Source: Anastrepha obliqua (taxonomy: Eukaryota; Arthropoda; Insecta; Diptera; Tephritidae). From it: DNA of 64,000 nt. Shown piece by piece: positions 56,281 through 64,000 of the stretch. The notes under the pieces are model-generated. The model was not told where the DNA came from, searched no databases, and saw only the letters and a list, made by a program, of their open reading frames with translations. A program made the position numbers and the translations under genes. Each line of letters opens with the position of its first letter. Position 1 is the stretch's first letter. The stretch lies in contig NC_072894.1 in assembly GCF_027943255.1 (NCBI RefSeq), forward strand, positions 82,127,601 to 82,191,600. Reading direction: 5' to 3'.

Positions 56281-57035
56281 GTGACTCAGTGGGTCTATTA
56301 TAATCTTCCAATAGGAAAAATTGTGCAACAGTTATCAGAAATGTTTTGTTTAACCGGACAAACTATTAATAACATAATGAATCGTGCAAAAAATGAGAAC
56401 AGGCTGGATCCAAAATCTGCCAGTGGTGGACCACGGAAAATATTTGACCACGTCGAACGTATTTTGTTACGAAAAGTAGCCACAAACTCGCAGATTTCCA
56501 CAAGAACTTTTTGCTAGTGAGCTAAGAGATAAGTGTGGGATCGAAGTGTTTTATCCAAGTATTACGAATTATACTTAAGCAATTGCTCGAAAGAAGCCTT
56601 TGTTCTCTGCACAGCATATTGAAAGCGGTTATGATTCGTTAGAACGTACTTTGCTCAACCAGACAGCTACTGGGATGATGGGATATTCAGCGATGAGATT
56701 AAAGCCATGCTATATTACAACGAAGGACCTAAATCCACTGGAAAGGCGGAATATTATACCAGCAGTGGAATTTGACAAACTTTCAGTCATGGTGTGGGGA
56801 TGTTGATCCATCAAGGGAATGGGTGATTTGGTGTTTATAGAAAATAAGATGGACGCAACAAAATTTGGTGTCGTTGTTGAAGAAAAACCTCAGTTTAAGT
56901 TCCACCAAGACGACGATCCAAAACACAAAGCTCATATGATCAGAATGTGGCTTATTTTGGGTTTCAGTAAAGTATTGGATGCATCAGCCAAAATCCCAGA
57001 TATTAATCCAATCCATTCTATGGGCAAATCACATA
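56281..57035 (+). pseudogene. Tc1-like transposase relic
   Basis: Frames read IGKIVQQLSEMFCLTGQTIN (N-terminal helix-turn-helix), SASGGPRKIFDHVERILLRK, TYWDDGIFSDEIKAMLYYNE (first Asp intact), KLSVMVWGC, FHQDDDPKHKAHMIRMWLI (second Asp), KIPDINPI followed by a damaged ENLWAN. Several frameshifts. It breaks off at about 57035 where a retrotransposon tail begins. Confidence 0.7.
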
Positions 57036-57250
57036 GATGAGACGGTGGAGAACTTTCTGTGCGGCTGCCCCGCTTTCGCTCGAATCTGGCTTGAGGTCTT
57101 TGGAACTGAATGAAGAAGCAACCACAACCACCACAGGAACTACTCAGATTTCTTCGGAGGTCGAGTTGATTTAAAGAAAATTAAAAAGGGAATCCGAGTG
57201 CAGTACAATGGACTTAATTATGTCTGAGTATGTACAGCACTGTCTGTCCC
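57036..57250 (+). pseudogene. non-LTR retrotransposon 3-prime fragment inside Tc1 sequence
   Basis: The frame reads DETVENFLCGCPAFARIWLE then VFGTE and a stop: the terminal zinc motif of a jockey/R1-group protein. It ends in an A run (57253-57263), as expected of a 5-prime truncated insertion. On both sides lie Tc1 segments encoding NPI(E)NLW. Confidence 0.6.
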
Positions 57251-57261
57251 GACAAAAAAAA

Positions 57262-57410
57262 AATCCAATAGAAAATTTGTGGCCAAATTTAAGGAAAAAA
57301 GTTGCAAAAAAAAAAACAGTCAAAAGATTGAGCAGAACTCAAAAACGTTATTTTAAAAAAATGACGCAGAATATCCCAGGACTATGATCTTCAAAAATTG
57401 ATTTACTGAC
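57262..57410 (+). pseudogene. Tc1-like transposase C-terminal fragment
   Basis: The frame reads NPIENLWPNLRKKVAKKKTV with the catalytic Glu, then ISQDYDLQKLIY. It repeats the NPIENLW segment already seen just before the retrotransposon fragment, so it is either a second copy or the displaced other half of the same element. Confidence 0.6.
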
Positions 57411-57429
57411 CGTCAATCGCGGGTAAATT

Positions 57430-57660
57430 ACTGTCAAGCCATCCTCATTCTGAATATAGAAAGGACTATTTCGAGTCGAATATCATCATTAGCGATAAGG
57501 CGCATTTTCGTTTAAGCGAATACCTCAATCAGCAAAATCTTCATCTTTGGGGCAGTGAAAATCCGCGTAAAATGCATTCACTCATGTGATTCCATCCTCC
57601 ATCCACTAAAAGTCACTGTGTGGTGCGGCATTCATGCGGGAGACCACAATGAATATTGTG
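57430..57660 (+). pseudogene. DD41D-like transposase core fragment
   Basis: The frame reads FESNIIISDKAHFRLSEYLN, QQNLHLWGSENPRKMHSL and, after a frameshift, HPLKVTVWCGIHAG. It parallels IVFSDEAHF...WSEDQPEE...VTVWCGLWAG of DD41D proteins; the first catalytic Asp is kept and the following Glu is Lys. Confidence 0.6.
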
Positions 57661-57795
57661 AAGGAAGTGTTTCCTGTAATTGTAAAGGTCCAATTAAAGA
57701 TTTCCATCATTCAAACTCGTGTTTTATTCAAAAACAAAATTGAGCAATGAATTTTGTGTATACTATATATACCTATATGTATGTACAATATATGA

Positions 57796-58124
57796 GGCCG
57801 CCGTAGCAGAATGGTTTGGTGCATGACTACGATTCGGAATTCACAGGGAGAACGTAGGTTCGAACCACGGGGAAACACCAAAATTAAGAAAAACATTTTT
57901 CTAATAGCGGTCGCCCCTCGTCAGGCAATGGCAAACCTCTGATTGTATTTCTGCCATGAAAAAGCTCCTCATAAAAATATCTGCCGTTCGGAGTCGGCTT
58001 GAAACTGTAGGACCCTCCATTTGTGGAACAACACCAAGACGCACACCGCAAATAGGAGGAGGAGCTCGGCCAAGCACCCAAAAAGGGTGTACGCGCCAAT
58101 TATATATATACATATATATATATA
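57796..58124 (+). mobile_element. tRNA-derived SINE, copy i (full length with AT tail)
   Basis: Plus-oriented, complete: head GCCGCCGTAGCAGAATGG, B box AGGTTCGAACCACG, body ending GGGTGTACGCGCCAATTA and an AT-repeat tail to 58124, where a MITE begins. With copy g this is the best reference for the family, about 320 bp. Confidence 0.9.
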
Positions 58125-58524
58125 TTAGGGCGGGTCGATTTAAAAATCGCTCATTGCTCTAAATTCTGATGTCCCCCAATTTGGGTCGAACGAAAAATCT
58201 CACTTTGACCCATTTAGAGTGCTCCAATCGAGTCCAAATGTATGACCGACCCCCACTAACTTTGGACGGCCGATCCACCCATGCCAGTGGCACACCCCCT
58301 GGAACTCCCCTGGGGGATTCCCCATACAATCATTTCAAAATATCACCATTTTTGGCCTTTACATGAGACAAGAAACTAAAAAGTTCGACCCAAATTGGAG
58401 GACATCAGAATTCGTTTTAGAGGTATGGTTCCTTCGGCAAAGTTTCTTATTTTGATCCCTAGAATATGATTTTCACAGAGCAATGGGCGATTTTTTTGCC
58501 TCCCCTCAAATCGACCCGGCCTAA
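58125..58524. mobile_element. MITE with long inverted arms (TTAGGGCGGGTCGATT)
   Basis: The 400 bp element starts TTAGGGCGGGTCGATT and ends AATCGACCCGGCCTAA, set in TATATA tracts that hide the duplication (probably TA). The right arm extends about 140 bp; the left arm shows the same sequence with an 84 bp internal deletion. Arm landmarks: AAAATCG(C/A)TCATTGCTCT, CGAATTCTGAT, CCCCCAATTTGGGTCGAA. The centre is GC-richer. Half copy at 4047-4187. Confidence 0.8.
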
Positions 58525-58545
58525 TATATTCATATATATTATATA

Positions 58546-60136
58546 CAGTCCAGTGCAAAAAAAACCGGACAGCTAATTTACCCTATTTAAATTTCTATAG
58601 CTTGAGTATAAAGTTTCTTGGCGGTAAGTAGCTTTTTTTGTGTATAAATAGAACAGTTTTGAATTAATTTGTATAATAATTTAACCAATAAGTGAAATAG
58701 TTGATACGTGGCAAGTGTTAATATCAAAAATATGCCAAGATCGAAGCAAATGGGAGCTGTCATTAATGGGTAAATTATTGCACTATCACAGCAAAAATTG
58801 TCCGTACGTCAAATTGCTGCTAAAGTAGGCTTCAGCAAATCATCTGTTGGCGATTTTTTAAAGAAATTTGCAGAAACGGCTTCAACGGAGCGAAAGAAAG
58901 GATCTGGACGACGAAAAAAGACGTCGCCTGCTGAAGACCGGATGATTAAGCGGATGTGTATCCAGGACCGTTTGTAATCTTCGGCAGACATCAGGAAGGA
59001 GTTCTTGGATGCAACTGGCGTCGAAATAGATTCATCTACTGTGCGTAGGAGATTGATAAATGCCGGTTTTGTAGGAAGACATCCCGCAAAAAAGCCGTTT
59101 TTGAACGAAAAACTGCGTCAAAAACGATACCGATGGGCCAAAACTCTTGAAAACTGGACTGTCGAGCACTGGAATAATGTGATTTTTTCGGATGAATCCA
59201 AGTTTAACCTCTTTGGATCGGATGGTATCCACCATGTGAGGCGCAGATCTGGCGAAAGATATAAAACTGGATGCATACTGCCTACTGTAAGACAGTCAGT
59301 TGGTAGAATGGTATGGGGCTGCTTCAGCTATGACGGAACGAAAGCACTGACTCTTATTGATGGTCGGGTGAACGGAGATGCTTACATTTCAATTTTAAAT
59401 AGGCATTTAATACCTGTCATTGAGGAGCAGTATTCTCTAAGAACGGACGTTATATTTCAGGATGATTCTGCGCCATGCCACCGATCTCACAAAGTAAGTT
59501 ATGATTTTTGTTAAATCTCTCGAGTGTTTTGTTTAAATGTCGAATCAAAAAACCAATGAGTTATTCCTTATTTGTTGCAGGTAAAAGAATTTATGGAAAA
59601 AAACGGAATTGTCCAATTGGAATGGCCGGGTAACAGTCCCGACCTAAACCCAATTGAGAACCTCTGGGCCATTGTAAAGAAGCAGGCAGCTGAAAAAAAG
59701 CCGAAGAACAAAACTGCCCTGGATAACATTATAATGGACATCTGGCACAACGATATTTCGGAGGAATTGTTGCAAACCCTGGTTACATCAATGCCGAGAC
59801 GTATTAAAGCGGTAATTAAGGCGAAAGGCGGTGCGATCAAGTATTAAAACTTTAAATTATAACATTTATAATGAAATAATTAATTTTGTTTTGAATTCAT
59901 TAGCTGTAAGATTATATAATAAGGATAAACTAATAATAAAACATTCGTTATTGACTATGCTAAAACAAATAAAGTATGAAAATATTAAAAACACGTATGA
60001 AATTTATTGATTTTATTTCATACTTTTGTATTAAAAACACAATGGAATATAACCACATTCAAACATATTTGATAAAATCCATACTACTTCAAAAAATGGA
60101 GTTTTCAGACTGTCCGGTTTTTTTTGCACAAGACTG
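58546..60136 (+). mobile_element. Tc1-like transposon, essentially complete
   Basis: The 1591 bp element is bounded by 27 bp inverted ends starting CAGTCCAGTGCAAAA (left) and CAGTCTTGTGCAAAA (right, reversed), two mismatches, with TA at 58544-58545 and 60137-60138. It holds one transposase frame (58732-59847). It is the least decayed autonomous-type element here. It landed in an AT-rich tract between a MITE and a SINE. Confidence 0.92.
58732..59847 (+). pseudogene. Tc1-like DD34E transposase with one intron and two stops
   Basis: Start MPRSKQMGAVING; after removing a GT-AG intron (59494-59580, 87 nt, phase 0) the product is 342 residues, the normal Tc1 length. Domains: helix-turn-helix LSVRQIAAKVGFSKSSVGDF; basic linker GSGRRKKTS; second helix set STVRRRLINAGFVGRHPAKK; catalytic VIFSDESKFNLFG, VIFQDDSAPCHRS and SPDLNPIENLW (D, D, 34 residues, E); tail RRIKAVIKAKGGAIKY. 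Defects are only nonsense codons at 58771 (codon 14) and 58975 (codon 82). Splicing is needed: without it the frame stops at KVSYDFC, before the Glu. So few lesions suggest a recently active family. Confidence 0.88.
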
Positions 60137-60138
60137 TA

Positions 60139-60412
60139 TATACATATAATTGGTGCTTGCACCATTTATTGGGTATTTGACCGATCTCCTCCTTCAATTT
60201 GTGGTGTGTGTTTTGATGGGCCGTACAGTTCTACATTGCCTTCGAACGGCAGATAGCTTTTTATGAGGAATTTTTGTCATAGCAGAAATACATCGAGAGG
60301 TTTGACGACCAAATAGCGCCATTAAAAAATATCTTTCCTACGATTTGGTGTTTCACGACGGGGTTTCGAACAAGTACATTACACTAACCAATCCACTCGC
60401 AGCAGAGTTTCC
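60139..60412 (-). mobile_element. tRNA-derived SINE, copy j (old, diverged)
   Basis: Minus-oriented: ATAATTGGTGCTTGCACC, CTCCTCCTTCAATTTGTGG, CGAACGGCAGATAGC, GGTGTTTCACGACGGGGTTT, and a decayed head. Around a fifth or more of positions differ from copies g and i. Confidence 0.7.
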
Positions 60413-60504
60413 CGAATCTGTTTGAGAAATATTTTATGGTATTACCCCACAACAAAAATACATGGCACCTACTTTTAATTTACCCATTTGGCGTGGGGTA
60501 GCGG

Positions 60505-60715
60505 AACCGCAAAGGACTTCTGGAGAAACGGGCACCACACAAACAGCGGTAACTTTTACAATTATTAGTTTTTTTTTTTAATTTTGCTAAAGTCAAGTCG
60601 AAACATGATGTATTAATGCCATGTTTCTATTTTTATAAAATAAAGCAAATTACTAGCTAAAAAATGATTGAAAATCATCATTTTTTCGGGCTTCTGACTA
60701 CCTCTAACCCCTTAA
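60505..60715 (+). mobile_element. TTAA-type MITE family A, partial copy 3
   Basis: From GGACTTCTGGAGAAACGGGC to TCTGACTACCTCTAACCCC, then TTAA at 60712-60715. Close to the reversed 37125-37340 sequence. The other end of the element is missing. Confidence 0.75.
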
Positions 60716-62504
60716 GAATACGTTACATATAAGTACATACCTGCTTTTAATTTATATATAACTGTGGGCAAATATTATTTGAAAAATAAATGGAAGCTGC
60801 TGATTTTCTACATGCAAATTTACTTCGAGAGCGCCTTCCGGAATGGTTTCATATCAAAAATGCCAAATGTCAAATTAGCGTTGGCGTTGCAAACATTTAT
60901 CATCTTTATAGAAATATATTTTGAACTTCATTTTGGAGTGTAATATTTTTCATATTTGCGTTTAATACCAACTGAATATTCAGCGTCGAAACACCTTGCG
61001 CGTCTCCACGAAGTCATTAGCTAAATACTTCTGTTCGCAACTGAACGCCATCAACAAGTAATTAATTTGAACCGAAATTTGAACTCGTGTCATGTGGTAC
61101 TCGCTTTAAGTGCTATTCAATTGTTTCCAAATAAACAATTACAGTACAATATCACACGGTAGATCAGAATATTTAAGAATAAAATGACCCCTTCAATTGA
61201 CCCATAGAGTTGTGAAGCTCATTGCTTTGTTGCTAATTACCAAAAATAATAAAAATATATATCTCTGCAATTATGCCAGCGCATCGCCTTATTTGAATGT
61301 TCAATCGCAATTGACCTTCACACGCAGCACCTTTAATGATGGCACTTTTGACTAGCTTTTGGCAAATGATAACGCACAACTTATGGAGAGGCCTCCAAAA
61401 AATACACAAAATATTTATAAATGATACGATAATAAGTTTAAAAAGAGTTTAAGCTGCTGGTCATAATTACAAGCGAAATTCACACGGCATCATCTTACCG
61501 TCAAACAAAAATGATATTAATTACACATGTGAGTGTGACTGCGATCTTACGCAAGTAGATGAGGGCGAAAGAGTGTGACTTAATAATCACTAACTGCATG
61601 CCCAACGACTGCGTGGACGAGCGTTTTTGCGCATATCATACTTAGAGTAAGGCTTGTGTTCGATACACACTACCTACAGGCAGGCAAAATCAAAACAACG
61701 ACCGTCGGAGGCTGCATAAAACTGTAGGGCACGCAAAAGACGATAATGAAAAGGCTTGGCCTAAACACATTTCAAAGACGTATGGTTAGTATATTATTGG
61801 TGCAATACTCAACGACTTGAATGATGCAGCTTTTTCCAAAGACGCTACACGCGTTTTAGTAATTTGCGAACCCCTGAAGAAATTTTTTATAATAGCAATT
61901 TAGACACTCGTAAAAAAGCATTGTATGCATATCAAATAATCCATTTCAAAGTTTTGACAACATGCCCTTGGCAGTTTTACTGTATGCACATATGTATGCA
62001 TGTATGCACACATGTGTGTAGGTGAGGCGCATATCCATTTTTTTGGCGTAGGAGTGGCGTTTTTGTATTTTTTTTTTTTGCGGGTCATCGCACTAAATTA
62101 CATATAATATTACTGCTCTGCTTTTCTAAATTTATATACTCGCACTTGTGGATCTACCGGTACCATTCAGCAGTACTTTGTTTGACTGTCGTGCCCAATA
62201 TACGGGTATAAGTACTATAATTCTGCGACTAATAGTATGAATAATACGACTAATAAGAGTTTTGCGAGAATACCAAATTTCGATTTGTCAACGTTAGGTA
62301 TCTTCTCTTAATGACGTTGTAAACGAATTTAAAGTCAACGAAGGAATTATTGTAGTTCATTATTATATGTTGTCGTAGTCTTCAAATTAAATTAATCTTT
62401 TATTCTCGTTAGTTGCTACGGGAACAGTTGCAAGATCGTGTATAAATTACGTATTTTTCAGAGTTCCGTAGTTTTGGATAGTTATATGTGCGGGGTTTTC
62501 ATTG
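60716..62504. other. no gene recognised; possible SINE remnant
   Basis: About 1.8 kb spacer. Around 61640-61775 there are weak matches to the SINE (TTCGATACA, GTCGGAGGCTGCATAAAACT, GTAGGG, GCTTGGCCTAAACAC), which could be a very old copy in plus orientation. A CATA-rich patch lies at 61985-62015. Confidence 0.4.
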
Positions 62505-63006
62505 GTTATGGTCATGGTTATGGGGCATCGTCGAAACACAATTAGAGAAGTTGCTGAGGGTGTTGGCATATCGATTGGCTGATGCCATGCAATTTTTTCG
62601 GAAATTTTTCGCATGATGCGTGTGATAGCGAAGTCCCTTCCAAAATTGCTGAATTTTGTCCAAAAACAACGTCACATGAGTATTGCCCAGGAATTGTTGA
62701 ACGTCATTAACGATGATCCAGATTTGCTTAAAAGGGTCATAACTTGTGACAAATCATGGGTATATGGTTACGACATCGAAACCAAAGCCCAATCGTCCCA
62801 ATGGAAGGGTCCAGGAGAGCCAGGAGTCGATAGCCGAAAATCGCCGAACACGCAAAACACTTGTCTTATTTATGTCTCTCACATGCTACACTGCTAAAGC
62901 TATATTGCTAAGCCGTGAACATAACTTCGAGACGAATGACCAATATAAAAAAAATAATAATCGAACGTTGAATGTACGTAGCGCGCGAAATTTGAAAATT
63001 CACCTT
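62505..63006 (+). pseudogene. mariner transposase relic, same subfamily as 28805-30058
   Basis: Frames read RNTIREVAEGVGISIG, MRVIAKSLPKLLNFVQKQRH, MSIAQELLNVINDDPDLLKR and VITCDKSWVYGYDIETKAQS; the first catalytic Asp is present (CDKS for GDES). Then the frame decays and the second and third blocks are missing. A possible decayed inverted end (GCGAAATTTGAAAATTCACC) lies near 62987-63006. Confidence 0.7.
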
Positions 63007-63100
63007 ATTTTTTCATCAAACCTCGCATATAAGATGGTTTATTTACGAATGGAATCAGTACTTGAAACATGTATGAGTATATACTCTGTACCGAGGTCAA

Positions 63101-63391
63101 CGGAGCCGTAGCGTTGCTAGCATTCGATAGTGCCTAGTTTTAATACCACTTGTGGGAATGAAACACCAAAATGATAAGAAAGTTTTCTTCTAATAGCGGT
63201 CGCCCCTAGGCAGACAATGTCAAACCTCTGAGTATATTTTTGTCACGAAAAGGTTCGTCATAAAACTATATGCTGTTCGGAGGCGACAAAAAAGTGTATG
63301 TCCCTCCATTCGTGGAAAAATTCATGCCGTACACCACAAATACGAGGTGGAGCTCGATGAAATGCCCAAAACGGGTGTATAAGCTCCAATA
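63101..63391 (+). mobile_element. tRNA-derived SINE, copy k (old, diverged)
   Basis: Plus-oriented: GGAGCCGTAGCG in the head, AAACACCAAAATGATAAG, AATAGCGGTCGCCCC, CATAAAACTATATGCTGTTC, GTCCCTCCATTCGTGG, CCAAAACGGGTGTATAAGC. The B box is no longer recognisable. Confidence 0.7.
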
Positions 63392-63423
63392 ATGTATGCA
63401 TGTTATATAGAAATATGTATTTA

Positions 63424-63650
63424 AAGGGTCTTCCAAAAATAACGCCTAGATGTCAGTAGTGAATAATTCCTAGACGTTGCCTTTTTTTATGTCATCTTTG
63501 ACATTTGTCAACGCGTTAAAATTATTGAAACTTTTTATAAAAATGGTCGATCTGTTAGAAAAACATATCGCAAATTACACATTATGTTCTTTTTATGTTT
63601 AAAAGAAAGTACTCACGCCCCCTTATTCAATTGTCCTTAAATACTTCACA
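63424..63650 (+). pseudogene. DD41D-like transposon 5-prime end
   Basis: After TA, the end AAGGGTCTTCCAAAAATAAC is followed by a frame RVKIIETFYKNGRSVRKTYR KLH, the N-terminal helix of DD41D-type proteins (compare QIIEYYYKNACSVKKV at 30280). It degrades after that; no catalytic block follows within the window. Confidence 0.55.
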
Positions 63651-64000
63651 TCCCAAATCACATACGTGCTGAATTGAGAACAAAATTGGCGAAGTATTAA
63701 AGTTTCTTGTGTGTCTATGGAAAGCAAAGAGCTTTGATAAATCGAGCCATTAATAAATATTTCAAACACACAACCAGTTTCCTGCACCATTTTCTACAAA
63801 AATAATAGCAATAAAGAAATTTTTTATAAATATATTCTATATACCTATGTAAAATCCAATTGGGGGCGTAAGAACGATTTTCGGAAATATGCTGTTCAGA
63901 GTATAATCTACAGTGATATAAAGCATTTTCCTTTCTCATTTATACATACATAAGAAGTTGAATATTTTTTCATCTTATCAGTTTGCTTCAAAATCATTTT
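63651..64000. other. no gene recognised
   Basis: Last 350 bp, AT-rich, nothing recognised; may include the degraded remainder of the preceding element. Confidence 0.45.

Overview
This 64 kb window reads as a gene-poor, AT-rich, transposon-filled stretch of an insect nuclear genome. The best guess is a higher fly, probably a tephritid fruit fly. The reasons are the mix of mariner, Tc1 and DD41D (rosa-type, first described from tephritids) transposases, jockey-like non-LTR elements, short 60-90 nt GT-AG introns and abundant CATA/TATG microsatellites. The species call is inference. I found no host protein-coding gene, rRNA, true tRNA gene or CRISPR array. Every protein similarity I can defend belongs to a mobile element, and almost all are broken.

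Layout. 1-9 kb: Tc1 and jockey 3-prime pieces, a first copy of a TTAA-type MITE family, a TA-flanked MITE, SINEs, a RAG1-like Transib transposase relic (5.1-6.1 kb) and the end of a non-LTR polymerase. 9-13 kb: a pogo-like deletion derivative with intact inverted ends, SINEs, and a mosaic of RNase H, reverse transcriptase and DD41D pieces. 15-20 kb: a non-autonomous Helitron (A|TC...CTAG|T), a piggyBac transposase relic and another reverse transcriptase relic. 22-25.6 kb: a block of three successive tandem arrays (20 bp minisatellite, about 375 bp higher-order repeat, and a TTATG array of about 600 bp) bounded by a short inverted repeat. 26-31 kb: a long non-LTR relic, a hAT MITE, a near full-length mariner with both ends, and a DD41D copy. 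33-37 kb: deletion derivatives of DD41D and Tigger elements. 37-46 kb: three TTAA-flanked MITEs that share an internal scaffold, plus a hAT MITE. 46-54 kb: a dense pile of mariner copies, one split by a SINE with a 10 bp target duplication. 54-64 kb: more SINEs, a Tc1/non-LTR mosaic, a long-inverted-end MITE, and the best preserved element, a Tc1-like transposon (58546-60136) with both ends, an intron and an intact DD34E triad but two stop codons.

The elements interact as hosts and passengers. Non-autonomous families (tRNA-derived SINE, TTAA MITEs, hAT MITEs, TA MITEs) outnumber coding copies. Nesting gives relative ages: a SINE sits inside a mariner, a hAT MITE sits inside a SINE, and MITEs and a Tc1 sit in AT-rich repeats next to SINEs. 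The observations most worth following are the TTAA MITE lineage with a conserved scaffold, the composite tandem-repeat block, and the Transib relic. All family assignments were made by eye from motifs, without database searches.
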